Origin: Calliopsis andreniformis
Lineage: Eukaryota > Arthropoda > Insecta > Hymenoptera > Andrenidae
Assembly (NCBI RefSeq): GCF_051401765.1
Contig: NC_135071.1
Location: 20,982,961 to 21,046,960, forward strand
Length of the DNA stretch: 64,000 nucleotides
Reading direction: 5' to 3'
The notes under the pieces were generated by a model. The model had not been told where the DNA came from. It did not search any database and was given only the letters and a program-made list of their open reading frames with translations. This document shows, one piece after another, positions 11,701 to 22,647 of the stretch (position 1 is the stretch's first letter; each line of letters opens with the position of its first letter). The position numbers were made by a program, and so were the translations under genes.

Positions 11701-14700
11701 CAAGGGGTGGGGTCATCCCTGCGAAAGGTGTCCTGCTAGGCTGGACTGCGAGTTGGGTCACTTGAAGACCAACCAAGGCCAGTGCGTTGGTAAGAGATTA
11801 CAGTGTCGAGAAAATACTTGAGAAAATGAGGAACGCCCTCACTCTTGTAACATCCCTATACTTGCTCGATTATTTGAACAACTTGTTAGATATCAACGAG
11901 TGCGAGGCAATACCAGGACTCTGCGAGGGTGGAAAATGCGTTAACACCCCTGGCTCCTTCACTTGCGAGTGTCCTGAGGGACAAGCCAGGGATCCTGACA
12001 CGAATGCCTGCAAAGACAGGGATGAGTGTCAGGAGGAGGGCATCTGTGCCGATGGACGATGCATTAACACGAATGGTGGTTACTATTGTCTTTGCAATCC
12101 AGGGTTCATTCAGAGTCAGGATCGAAGATTCTGCATAGGTAAAAACGTTACCTATAGATCAAATTCAGTTAAACGCTTCTTCCTCTTGATTCTTCTAATT
12201 ATGGAATTACAGATGGAAGGCAGGGACTGTGCTATACGTCTGTGAATAGAAATGGCCAATGCAAAAATCGCCTGTCAATGCGATTAAGTAAGAAGGATTG
12301 CTGTTGTGGGAAGAATATGGGACGAGGATGGGGCGACGAGTGTTTCATCTGCCCCAATCTTGGAAGTGGTACGTTTATATTACCTTACTGTACCTCTACT
12401 GTACTGTATATATACTAACACCTTTATCTATTAACAACCTCTCCGAACATATCCAGGAGAACATTCACATAAACGGAATAAAACTAATTGTAAGATAAAG
12501 TAACGAGAGACTAAGATAAGATCGACCTGAATACTGTTGCACGATCGAATTTTCCAATTAGGATAAGAGTTAGCAAGGCCAAATCTCCTAAGCGAGAAGC
12601 GCAGATAATGTTAACTCCTGTTATTATTCAATTATTTTAGACGATTACAACAAGTTATGCTTGCAACAACTACAACCGATTACCGCGATAAACGAGTGCG
12701 CTTTGAGGCCTGATATCTGTGGAAATGGGAAGTGCATCGATACCAAAGATGGATACGAGTGCGATTGTTATCCTGGATTCATCAAAAAGACTGGCCGGTG
12801 TGAAGACATCGACGAATGCCAATTGGGCTACTGTCAGGGAGGCACTTGTCGCAATCACGAGGGTAGTTTCACTTGTCAATGTCCGCCAGGATTTGTGGTG
12901 TCCGGGGAGGGAAAATACTGTACAGGTAACTTCAATTTTCTGTTCTTTAATGAGTTTACTAATTTCCAGTCTAGTATCTTAGAACTGTTTCTCTTCTCCA
13001 GACCACGACGAGTGCCAGGACACCGGGATGTGCAACAATGGTCACTGTATCAATATGAACGGTTCCTTCAAGTGCAAGTGCAACGATGGTTACACCTTGT
13101 CACCTACACAAAACACTTGCATCGGTAATTCAGTCTATCCTTTGATTTTTTACTTACATCGATCCCCAATAATATTTTGATTTTCTTTATATTAATAGAT
13201 ATCAATGAATGCGCTGACAATCCAAGGATATGCCTGAATGGCAGGTGTGAAAACACCCCTGGGTCCTATCATTGTATTTGTCAATCTGGATTTACAGCAT
13301 CACGAGATAACACATTTTGCGTGGATATGGACGAATGTTCTACAAGTGGGATGTGTGAAAATGGGAAATGCGTGAACATGGAGGGATCTTTTAAATGCGT
13401 TTGTGACTCTGGATTTAGAATTGGACCTGACCAAAGTCATTGCATAGGTGGGTCTTTCATATCCGAATTGAAATGAAATTATTATTGAAAATAAATCAAA
13501 TGAATTGATCGTTAATTAGATATCGACGAGTGTCTAAGTGGACCCTGTCAAAATGGCCGATGCATCAATACTCCTGGTAGCTTCCGATGCGAGTGTAATC
13601 CTGGATTCAATTTGGGACCAGAAGGACGATCTTGTTTAGGTTGGTGCCATCCTTGACAGGCGCTTCAATGAATTATTACTAAATCAACGAAAAATAATTG
13701 ATTTGAACCACTGTTAGACACAAGGAGGGACTTGTGCTACTCGCAATACAGGGACGGGCAGTGTTCGAATCCTACTTCGACGGCAGTGACGAAATCGAGT
13801 TGCTGTTGCTGTACAGTAATCTTGGGACAACCTATGGGATGGGGGAGCACCTGTCAACCATGTCCGCTTCCTAGTACCAGCGAATTCGACGCTCTGTGTC
13901 CTCATGGTGCTGGAATGACCTACAATGGAGATGGTAATTGAATTTTATCTCTCTGATGATGTTCAAATTTTAGACTCAACTTATTTTCTAAAACAGACAT
14001 CAACGAGTGCGCACAGAATCCCAACATCTGTCTGAACGGCGGCTGTGAGAACTTGATGGGAACTTATCGTTGCATTTGCGACAGTGGCTACGAAGTGGAT
14101 GCTACGGGAAAGTTATGCAGCGATATAAACGAATGCGAGTTAGAGGAGTCCCTATGCAGCGGTGGCCAATGCCGAAACACCCCTGGTAGCTTCCAAGTAA
14201 GTAAATATTTAGTAGAGGTAATGGATAACGTGGCAACCACACCACTTCTCGACGAATTTCAATCGCCTTTCATCGTTTTTGTCGAATAGTGTATTTGCCC
14301 AAGTGGTACGAGATTTAACACAGAGAATCACATGTGCGAGGATATCGACGAGTGCGAAGAACTTGGACCTGATGTTTGCTTGAATGGAATTTGTGTCAAC
14401 ACTTTGGGCTCCTACGAGTGTGAATGTTCTCCTGGATATGTTCTGGATCACACCGGTCATATTTGCATGGGTAGAAACAATTCCATTGATTTGAATATGC
14501 ATCGCATATGGCATTACTAAAAATGCAATCGAAATATTTCGCAGATAACAGGAGAGGTTCCTGTTGGACCAAAATGATAGACGGTAGGTGCGAGAACAAT
14601 TTGCCAAGATTGGCGTTGAAGTCGGAATGCTGTTGTTCTGTGGGCGTTGCCTGGGGAAGTCCTTGCGAACTTTGCGATCACACCTTCTGCGAGTGCTCTA

Positions 14701-17700
14701 AAGGATACGCGAAATTCGGCGGGAAAGATTGCGTGGACGTGAACGAGTGTGAATTGAATAGTGGCATTTGCAAAGGTGGTGGTACTTGTGTCAACACTGA
14801 CGGATCTTACCGCTGCGAGTGTCCGCCTGGATTAACTTTAGATGCAACGCGTGAGTTTTCTACGAGTAATATAGATTCTGTTCATAATCGTCTTATTCAC
14901 TCTCTTATTTCGTTTAGACACCACTTGCATAGATACAAGACAAGAGACCTGTTACATGGACTACCGTCACGGCCAATGCACGAACCCCATCGAAGGACAA
15001 TTTTCCAAAAGTCTTTGCTGCTGTTCAGTGGGTCGTGCTTGGGGGAGCGAAAGATGCGAATCTTGCCCCAAACTAGGCACCCACGCCCATAATGAACTAT
15101 GCCCTAGGGGGGATGGTTTCACTGACAAACATGACATCAACGAGTGCATCGAATTTCCTGGAATGTGTTTGAATGGAAGGTGCAAGAACACTATTGGTAG
15201 CTACAGCTGTAAGTGCAACCAAGGCTTCGCTTTGGATGAGCATGGGATCAAGTGTAATGGTGAGTCAATGAATTCGATTTCTCTCTGAAGTCGTTTTAAA
15301 TTATTTGATAAATTGTTATTGATCTTACGTAGATATCGATGAGTGTGAGATCATGCACGGTGTATGTGGAAATGGCACGTGCAGAAACACCCCCGGTAAC
15401 TTCCAATGCGATTGCAACCCTGGATATCGAAGCAGTGACATTATGAAAATTTGCATGGGTAATGTCTTCGTGCGAAATCGATTATCACTTCGAAACCAAT
15501 AGCAATCATCTTTAAAGCAAGGGTCAACCTTCAAATCCGAAATCTGAATTTACAGACATAAACGAGTGCGAAGAGACGCCAGGGCTGTGTCGAGGAGGCA
15601 CCTGCATCAACACCGAAGGCAGTTTCAAGTGTCAGTGTCCACCTGGTCACGAGCTAGGTCCTGACAAGCAATCCTGCAAGGATATCGACGAATGCTCGAG
15701 GACTAGCGGTATCTGCTCCAATGGCGTTTGCGAGAATATGATGGGCACTTATCAGTGTATATGCGACGATGGTTATCAGCAAACTGGATTGAAATCTCAC
15801 TGCGAAGACATAAACGAATGCGCGACGAACAACGGAGGCTGCGAGGACATTTGTTTGAACACTCCTGGCAGTTTTTCTTGCTCCTGCAGGTGAACCATTT
15901 CAGTATTAAAGCCAAGTGCTGCTGCTCTTTCTATTGTCGTAAAATATAAAAAATAGTTACGTGACCGCACTGTCCATTGGTTGTCAACAGTGTTGGGTTT
16001 GCTTTGAATCTCGACGGTCGATCTTGCGTGGACGTCGACGAATGCAAAGAGAATCCAAGAATATGCAACGGTGGCAAGTGCAGTAATATTCCTGGTGGCT
16101 ACATATGCACTTGCACTGATGGGCTGCTGCCTGGGAAGGATGGCACATCCTGCATAGGTAAACCACGTGTACTCTTATTAGAGTTCCTTTCCTAAAAAGG
16201 AGAAATCAGTATCGACCTTAGACGTTGCATCTTCTCAGATGTCGACGAGTGTGCAACCGAACCCCACATATGCGGCTATGGTGAATGCTACAATACTATT
16301 GGCTCCTTCAACTGTCGCTGCGAAGAAGGGTATTCCGTGAAGCCTGATGCTGGTCCAGGTTGCACAGACGATGACGAGTGTCTCCTGAATGCGTACTCCT
16401 GCAGCGAGTTCGCCGAGTGCCAGAACACTCAGGGTTCCTATGAGTGTACCTGTCATGAGGGCTTCGTAGGTAATGGAGTCGAGTGTAGGGACATAAACGA
16501 GTGCCTAACTAACAATGGGGGTTGCGACTCTAATGCTCAGTGTATCAATACAGAGGGATCTTTCAAGGTAAGAGGTTTTAATGTTACGATTAGTAGCTAG
16601 GACCTTGTCAAATTTGCCTGCGGTAGTAATTTCTCAATTCACAATTATTTTAGTGTGTCTGCGACGCTGGCTTCAGAGGCGACGGCTACACATGCAAGGA
16701 CATCGACGAATGTGCTAACGATAATACTCTTTGCGAAAATGGCCACTGTCTCAATTACCCTGGTTCTTTCCGCTGCGAATGCGAGATGGGCTTTATGCAC
16801 CCTGATGAAAACAACGAGCAGACTTGCGTCGACATAAACGAATGCGAAATGTTCAGTAATCTCTGCGTGTTTGGCCGCTGTGAGAATATTTTTGGGATGT
16901 TTCGTTGCGAGTGTAACGAAGGCTACAAGCTAGATGGTTCTGGTGGAAACTGCACTGACATTGACGAGTGTGAAAATCCACAATCTTGTCAGTACGGTAC
17001 ATGCATAAACACTCAAGGAAAGTACGTGTGCAAGTGTCCCCCTAACTATGATTTAGTGGAAACTGGAAATGCCTGCGTTGGTGAGTAATCTCTATTATTG
17101 AATATTTTTCTACTGAATTTCTACCATTTGCCAAAATCTGAGACTACAAATATTTTCATATTGCAATGTTACAGATAGGAGAGAATCGTTCTGTTTTACT
17201 GGTTTCGAGCATGGCACTGGAAGACCACAGTGTATTTTCGATATGTCCTCTGCAGTAACTAAGGCTACTTGCTGCTGCAGTATTGGCAATGCTTGGGGCA
17301 ATCGTTGCGAGGAGTGTCCTCAAGTTGGGACCAAAGAATTCGAGGAATTGTGTCCTGGTGGGCCTGGGTATAGACCTAACAAAGTCACTGTCATTTTGGA
17401 AGATATCAATGAATGCGAAGAGCACGAGAACATCTGTCAGAATGGACACTGCACCAACACCTTTGGTAGCTTCATGTGTTCTTGCAACGAGGGCTTCATT
17501 TTGGATGACACTAAGATAAGTTGCATCGGTAATGATCATGTAAAAAACTATGGAGTAGAATCGTGGCGTAGACTTTGCTTCAAGAAAATTCAATTCAGTT
17601 AACAGTGACATTTTTTTCTAGACATAAATGAATGTGCTCTGCACCCACACATATGTGGCGTAGGACACTGCATCAATGATCAAGGAAAGTACCACTGTGA

Positions 17701-20320
17701 GTGCCCAGAAGGATACATGGCGATGCCAGGCGGAAGTACGTCTATACACTGTTTCGTCATTGTATTACATCTCGAGTATTGAATAATAATCAAATCGTTT
17801 ATTTTACCAGAGGAGTGCGTTGACATGAGAAAAGAATCGTGCTATCTCAGTTACGAGTCTGGCCAGTGCTTTAATCCTATGATGCATCCACAGACGAAGA
17901 TGTTGTGTTGCTGTTCCATGGGAGCTGCGTGGGGCAATCCTTGCGAGCAGTGTCCGGCCGAAAGGACCCGTAAGATTCAAGAAGAAAATAGAAAAATATA
18001 AATAACTAAATAATTGGACGATCGGTTTCAGGTGAACACGAGATCCTGTGTGGCATGGTACCAGGTCAAATAATGAATCCAATAACGAATCACACCGAAG
18101 AGATCGACGAATGCGCTCTAATGCCAACTATGTGCACCCATGGACGTTGCATGAACACTCCTGGCAGCTTCGAATGTCAGTGTGATAGAGGATTCGTCTA
18201 TGATCAGGATTCGCATCAGTGCATCGATGAGAACGAATGTCTGCAGGTAGAGTCTTGCACGTAATGTTGCAAAATGTACCATTTTACACGTGTACATCAT
18301 TTCCACTGTTTCTTCTAGGCGCCGAATCCTTGCAGCGGAAATGCACAGTGCATCAACAAACAAGGCTACTTCGAATGTGTCTGTCCAGCTGGGTACAAAC
18401 TTGGTCTGAGTCAACGGGACTGCGTAGACATCGACGAATGCTACGAAAGACCTGGAATATGTAACAACGGCGCCTGTAACAATCTACAAGGAAGCTTCCA
18501 GTGTGTCTGTCACTCTGGCTTTGCGTTGACACGGGATAGAGACAATTGTGTGGACGTCGACGAGTGTCAGCGCAATCCCAATATTTGCAACAATGGCACT
18601 TGCGTGAATACGCTTGGATCTTACAAGTGTATTTGTTACCAAGGATTTAAATTGAGTCCTAATAATGACTGTGCTGGTGAGTCGATGGATTTATGCTGTA
18701 GTTTTTCTTACCAATAGAAGATTAAAATGCGATAATTGGAAAACAGATATCGACGAATGTCGAATCATGCCATTCCTCTGTCGCAACGGAAGATGTCGAA
18801 ACACTGTTGGTGCTTTCAATTGCGAGTGTGCTGACGGTTATGTATTGGCTCAGGATGGTCAGCACTGCAGAGACATCGACGAGTGTCACGAGGTAAACCA
18901 CCTATAACATTCGATCCTATATGATTGGGGAATAATTCTTCCTTAAATTTAGGTGCCAGGACTCTGTCCGCCACCAGGAAAATGTCAGAATCTAATGGGA
19001 TCTTACATATGCAATTGTCCACCTGGTTACGAGTTGGATCATACGAGAAAAAGATGTGTTGGTAAGCTGGATGGACTAAACACGGAATAAAGAAATAAAT
19101 AGAAAGATTAATTCGACAGTAAATTTTACTGACAGATGTGGATGAGTGCGTGGAGACTGAAGGTATTTGCGAGAACGGTCGCTGCATCAATACGGAAGGT
19201 GGGGTGATATGCGAGTGTCCAGTTGGATTCAAACTGAGCGATAAACCAAATTCCATGAGGTGCATCGACGTGAGGGAAGAATCCTGTTACGACAGTTACG
19301 TTCGGGGACAATGTTCCCACCCTCGTACAGGTGGAATGACGAAGAAGCATTGTTGCTGCACTATGGGAAAAGCTTGGGGAAGATACTGTGAGCAGTGTCC
19401 TCCTGAAAATAGCGGTGAGTTCTCGTTTACCTAACAGAAACACCTACCACAAGACTAATGGAAACTGAACGATTATTCCGCCTTCGTGTAGAGGATTTCA
19501 GAAGACTGTGTCCCGAGGGACCAGGTAGGGACGACACGGGAATCGATCTGAACGAGTGCCTCTTCATGCCAGACGTCTGTTCTGGTGGCGAATGTATAAA
19601 CACCGATGGCTCCTTCAGGTGCGAGTGTCCCTCAGGCTACGTTCTGGATGCAAGTGGCAAACGTTGCGTTGACAACAACGAATGCTTGACAGTTCAGAAT
19701 ATCTGTGGCAATGGAACTTGCACGAACATCGACGGTGGTTTTGAATGTTCTTGCAACGAAGGATTCGCTCCTGGAGCGAACCAGGTTTGCGAAGATGTGA
19801 ACGAGTGTCTGGAGATGGGTAATCAATGTGCGTTTAGGTGTCACAATGCCCTTGGATCTTTTAGGTGCATTTGTCCTTATGGATACACCCTGGCTCCTGA
19901 CGGCCGGCATTGCATAGGTATACCTTCGATTTTTTTGCTCAATCGTATTAGACAACGATTGATATCTGCTGTTAGCAAATGATTAAATGACTTTACTTTT
20001 TCTTCCAGACGTTGACGAGTGTGCCACGCCAGCTAACAACTGCAAGTACCAATGCAAGAATCTCATCGGATCTTTTATGTGCATCTGTCCACCAGGATAC
20101 CAACAGATTGGCATGACAGATGAGTGCAAGGATATCAACGAGTGTGCGATTAACTCAGGACTATGTCGAAATGGTCGGTGTGTTAACATGGAAGGCAGTT
20201 ATCAGTGTCTCTGTTACGATGGCTTCGAAAGGAGTCCAGATGGGAAATCTTGCATAGGTAATAATCGCGGCAAGCAAATCAATCGTCAAGAATAAGTAAC
20301 CTAAATTTTCATTTTCCATT

Positions 20321-20358
<38 letters not shown>

Positions 20359-22647
20359 ACCCCCAGATCGTAGATTGGGATACTGTTTCCTGCAAACTAT
20401 CGGTGGGAGATGCACTGCCAGAACCTCTGATTTGAAGACAGTGACCAAAGCAGACTGCTGCTGCACTATGGGTGCTGCTTGGGGACCTCATTGTGAAATT
20501 TGCCCTTCGAAAGACTCTGAGAATTATAACGAGCTGTGCTTAGACAAAGGTTTCTCTGTAACTGGTCAAGGTGCACGTCATTTTCAATCGATACGCTGAG
20601 GAAATCTGAGGCTCTAATTTATGCAAAATTTGCGCTCTCTTTTGTTTTAGACATCGATGAATGCAGAACTATTCCTGGACTATGCAGAAATGGATTGTGC
20701 ATCAACACACTCGGTTCCTACAGATGCGTTTGCAACAAGGGCTACGTGCCTGATAAATCGGGAATTCAATGCATTGGCATGTATTTAAGCACTTAATGCG
20801 TCACTATGTATTCATTTTAGGCTGACCGATATATTTGAAATTACAGACATAAATGAATGTGAGTCAACGCCAAAGCCCTGCAAGTACAACTGCCAGAACA
20901 CGGAGGGAAGTTTCATCTGTTCCTGCCCGGTTGGTTTCATTCTGAACCCGGATGGTGTCAGTTGCAGGGACCTTGACGAATGTGCGACTGGCAATCACTT
21001 GTGTCAACAGAACTGTATCAATACTCAGGGCAGTTACACCTGTGACTGCCAAGAGGGTTACACTCAAGATGGCGATGCTTGTCATGGTTCGTAAAAGATA
21101 TACATACATTAATAATCAAACACCTGCAGAGGGATACAAATATTATATTTATAGTTTCCAATAAATCTTCCGTTTTTTGTAGATATAAATGAATGCGAAC
21201 AACCTGGTACTTGCCCGAAACCGGGTACCTGCGTCAACACTTTGGGTAGCTTCCGGTGCATATGCCCAAGAGGATTCAAACTAGATCCGACTGGCAGATT
21301 CTGCGTGGATCAGAACGAGTGCGCTGATGATACTGCCTGCGAACACGGCTGCCAGGTAAAATTATGCTCTTTCATATTTTTATGACAACAATTTATAGAA
21401 TCATTTATGGATCATTTTTTATTTCATCGCATGTATAGAACTTCATGGGTAGCTATCGTTGTGGTTGTCCAGAAGGATTTGTCCAGCATCTTTATTATAA
21501 TCAATGCATCGACGAAAATGAATGCAATACATCTCCTTGCGGTGATAACACTTGCATCAACACTATTGGTAGCTACAAGTGTGGCTGCCCTGATGGCTAT
21601 CAATTCGACAATAACTTACAGATCTGCGTCCAGGTAATGCTTTGGATGTTTTCAAAAATTGGGGTGATCCTTTAATTTTGTTGCCAAGTGTACATATATC
21701 TCATGTATTCAGGTGAGTGCTGGATGTATTGGCAGCCCCTGTGCATTCGGATGTACTCCAAATGGCGCGAATGGTTTTGTCTGTGGATGTCCCACTGGCT
21801 ATCAGCGAATCGGACAGGTTTACAATGAAAAATTAAAAGAGTAAATTCACTTACAGCTTCCTATTCGATACTAATGTATTTTAACTTGGATAAATTAGGG
21901 TCACTGCCTGTCAACGATAAATCCGCTATCACAAGTACAGTACGGCGAGGATATTAGCAACGCACCCACTTTTGTGATCAACCCGGATCCTTATCATATA
22001 CCACCAGCGGATGATAAGACGATATCGACAGAGGGTTGTTTCTCCTGCAAGGTATTTGTTCGAAGCTTATTCTACAACTGCCAGCGCCATGTTTTAACAT
22101 TTTTAATTATGATGCAGATCAATGGCAAAGGAAGACACAGAAGAAGCATGCAAAATAAGTCAGAAGATGAAGAAGTGAGGGGGCGGCAAAGCGAAAGTGC
22201 TAAGATGCGACTTGGGAGAAGGGCAAAGAGGCATCATCATGGCGAAGAATCTGTTCTTAAGATCAGTTTACGACAGACGAGACATAGAATGAGAATTATT
22301 AAGCTCCAACCAGCTGTGAAGGTTTTTAAAAAACTTTCATTTAAAGAATAGATATTCTACTCTAAGTGATTTTCAAGATTTCAAGAAGAGAAGGGTAAAA
22401 TGCATTTTTTGGGTGATTTTTTTAGGATGAGGACGTAGTCTATACGATAAGTCGAGGCAATGAAAACGACTACTTCGAAATTATAAACGAAAACGGGGTC
22501 TGGGCCCTCCACTTCCGCAGTCGACTGAAGAAGCCTGGCGAGTTCCGGTTGGTGCTGCATGGACGCTTGAGAAGTGGCATCAGCAAAGAGAACGAAATCT
22601 GGGAAAGGCCCCTCACTTTCAGGATTCACGTAATCGTAACAGAGTAA
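5658..22647 (+). CDS. Fibrillin (extracellular microfibril glycoprotein), complete, 41 coding exons
   Basis: The coding exons are 5658-5794, 10487-10569, 11044-11151, 11223-11357, 11431-11533, 11605-11789, 11890-12138, 12213-12368, 12641-12925, 13002-13124, 13199-13447, 13520-13639, 13718-13933, 13997-14196, 14290-14470, 14545-14850, 14918-15259, 15333-15458, 15556-15889, 15991-16157, 16239-16567, 16654-17080, 17175-17528, 17622-17735, 17811-17969, 18032-18246, 18319-18676, 18747-18892, 18953-19061, 19136-19414, 19492-19917, 20009-20257, 20367-20570, 20651-20776, 20847-21086, 21183-21355, 21439-21633, 21713-21817, 21899-22051, 22118-22321 and 22426-22647. They total 8592 nt, or 2863 residues, against about 2870 for human fibrillins. 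The order is signal peptide, FUN, EGF1-3, hybrid 1, then calcium-binding EGFs interrupted by TB1-TB7 and hybrid 2, ending in a furin-type site and propeptide. Fibrillins polymerise into extracellular microfibrils and bind latent TGF-beta-type complexes. All splice sites are GT-AG except one GC-AG. Most junctions are phase 1, as usual for EGF modules. No frameshift or stop interrupts the gene. Confidence 0.95.
7857..7908. repeat. Tandem array, 4 x 13 bp
   Basis: Unit GCTGTCAATTGCC. The first copy carries one change (C to G) and copies 2-4 are identical. It lies in fibrillin intron 1. Confidence 0.85.
10060..10073. repeat. 14-bp palindrome
   Basis: TACTTACGTAAGTA is self-complementary and sits beside further TACTTA/GTAC repeats at 10055-10080 in fibrillin intron 1. 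The central TTACGTAA is a PAR-bZIP-type site (family knowledge). Confidence 0.5.
10487..11533 (+). other. Fibrillin exons 2-5: FUN domain and EGF1-3
   Basis: Exon 2 begins the fibrillin unique N-terminal domain (GPNVCRSR, then [10 protein letters not shown]), matching the GPNVCGSR/CCPGW signature of vertebrate fibrillins. Exon 3 carries the first EGF ([19 protein letters not shown]), exon 4 the second ([12 protein letters not shown]) and exon 5 the third ([25 protein letters not shown]). These three are non-calcium EGFs. In vertebrates the FUN-EGF3 region binds the C-terminus of a neighbouring fibrillin and so seeds head-to-tail assembly. Confidence 0.9.
11605..11789 (+). other. Fibrillin exon 6: hybrid domain 1
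   Basis: The exon reads [12 protein letters not shown]...[23 protein letters not shown], with a double-Cys core (LCC) in place of the triple-Cys of TB domains. It sits in the position of vertebrate hybrid 1 (CTKTLCCATVGRAWGHPC). The domain is TB-like at its start and EGF-like at its end. In vertebrates its free Cys takes part in intermolecular disulfides. Confidence 0.9.
11890..14470 (+). other. Fibrillin exons 7-15: TB1, TB2 and eleven calcium-binding EGFs
   Basis: Exon 7 has two cbEGFs. Exon 8 is TB1 ([15 protein letters not shown]). Exons 9-12 give six cbEGFs. Exon 13 is TB2 ([18 protein letters not shown], with four consecutive Cys). Exons 14-15 give three cbEGFs, one split by a phase-0 intron at GSFQ-CICPSG. 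The D-I/V-N/D-E-C starts are calcium-binding signatures. No proline- or glycine-rich spacer separates TB1 from the next EGF, where vertebrate paralogues have one. The first EGF of exon 9 reads AINEC and so lacks the leading Asp. Confidence 0.88.
14545..14850 (+). other. Fibrillin exon 16: hybrid domain 2 plus one cbEGF
   Basis: The domain reads [34 protein letters not shown], then [19 protein letters not shown], and runs directly into VDVNEC. It matches the position and shape of vertebrate hybrid 2 (GTCWLKIDGRC; AAWGSPC; KGYSRIKG). It has CCC where I recall CC in vertebrate hybrid 2. The exon ends at LDAT with GTGAGT. Confidence 0.88.
14918..15259 (+). other. Fibrillin exon 17: TB3 plus cbEGF, with an RGD
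   Basis: TB3 reads [25 protein letters not shown] and CESCPKLGT, then [17 protein letters not shown]. The Arg-Gly-Asp at 15106-15114 occupies the TB3 tail, where vertebrate fibrillin-1 has PRGPGF. The following cbEGF ends at KCN with a phase-1 donor. Confidence 0.88.
15333..17080 (+). other. Fibrillin exons 18-22: long run of cbEGFs between TB3 and TB4
   Basis: Eleven consecutive cbEGF modules form a calcium-stiffened rod, as in vertebrate fibrillins, where this is also the longest cbEGF run. Two modules are split by introns, one after SCSC (15889/15991, phase 2) and one after EGSFK (16567/16654, phase 0). Modules such as [16 protein letters not shown] and [16 protein letters not shown] carry the longer first loop typical of the middle of this stretch. 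Confidence 0.88.
17175..19917 (+). other. Fibrillin exons 23-31: TB4, TB5, TB6 and intervening cbEGFs
   Basis: TB4 is exon 23 ([16 protein letters not shown]), TB5 is exon 25 ([17 protein letters not shown]) and TB6 is exon 30 ([16 protein letters not shown]). TB4 has no RGD, although that is where vertebrate fibrillin-1 carries its integrin site. The TB5 tail is split by an intron after ERT (17969/18032). Twelve or so cbEGFs fill the gaps, and several are split by phase-0 introns inside the EGF (18246/18319 and 18892/18953). Confidence 0.88.
20322..20356. repeat. Homopolymer of 35 C
   Basis: An unbroken C run ends 10 nt before the CAG acceptor of fibrillin exon 33 and forms its polypyrimidine tract. 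The other strand is G35, so four-stranded G or i-motif structures are possible. The exact length is uncertain in any assembly. Confidence 0.9.
20777..20846 (+). other. GC-AG intron of fibrillin
   Basis: Exon 34 ends ...TGCATTG followed by GCATGT. The reading frame requires one leftover base here, because exon 35 begins ACATAAATGAATGT (D-I-N-E-C). The nearest GT, four bases on, would shift the frame into a stop. The donor is therefore GC, or a T-to-C change of a former GT. Confidence 0.75.
21899..22647 (+). other. Fibrillin exons 39-41: unique C-terminal region and propeptide
   Basis: Exon 39 ends with EGCFSCKINGK, the conserved Cys pair before the processing site (vertebrates: ACYECKINGY). 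R-H-R-R at 22133-22144 (residues 2728-2731), followed by Ser, is a furin-type site. The remaining 132 residues include a basic stretch ([14 protein letters not shown]) and a C-terminal domain ending FRIHVIVTE. This corresponds to the part released as asprosin from human profibrillin-1. In vertebrates removal of this propeptide is needed for assembly. Confidence 0.88.

Larger units (their letters stand above)
20009..21817 (+). other. Fibrillin exons 32-38: TB7 and last EGF modules
   Basis: TB7 is exon 33 ([16 protein letters not shown]), next to a run of 35 C in the preceding intron. Exons 34-37 hold six cbEGFs. The donor after exon 34 is GC rather than GT. Exon 38 ([14 protein letters not shown]...[12 protein letters not shown]) is the last EGF. 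It lacks the D-x-N-E-C calcium consensus present at this place in vertebrate fibrillin-1 (DINECGSAQAPC). Confidence 0.87.

Noticed and set aside
20161..20466. Minus-strand open frame with a poly-Gly run across fibrillin exons 32-33
   Set aside because: It is a shadow of coding exons on the other strand plus the C35 tract.
20777..20784. Fibrillin exon 34 ending four bases later at a GT donor
   Set aside because: Joining GCATTGGCAT to exon 35 gives an immediate frame shift and a stop codon, so the GC donor is needed.
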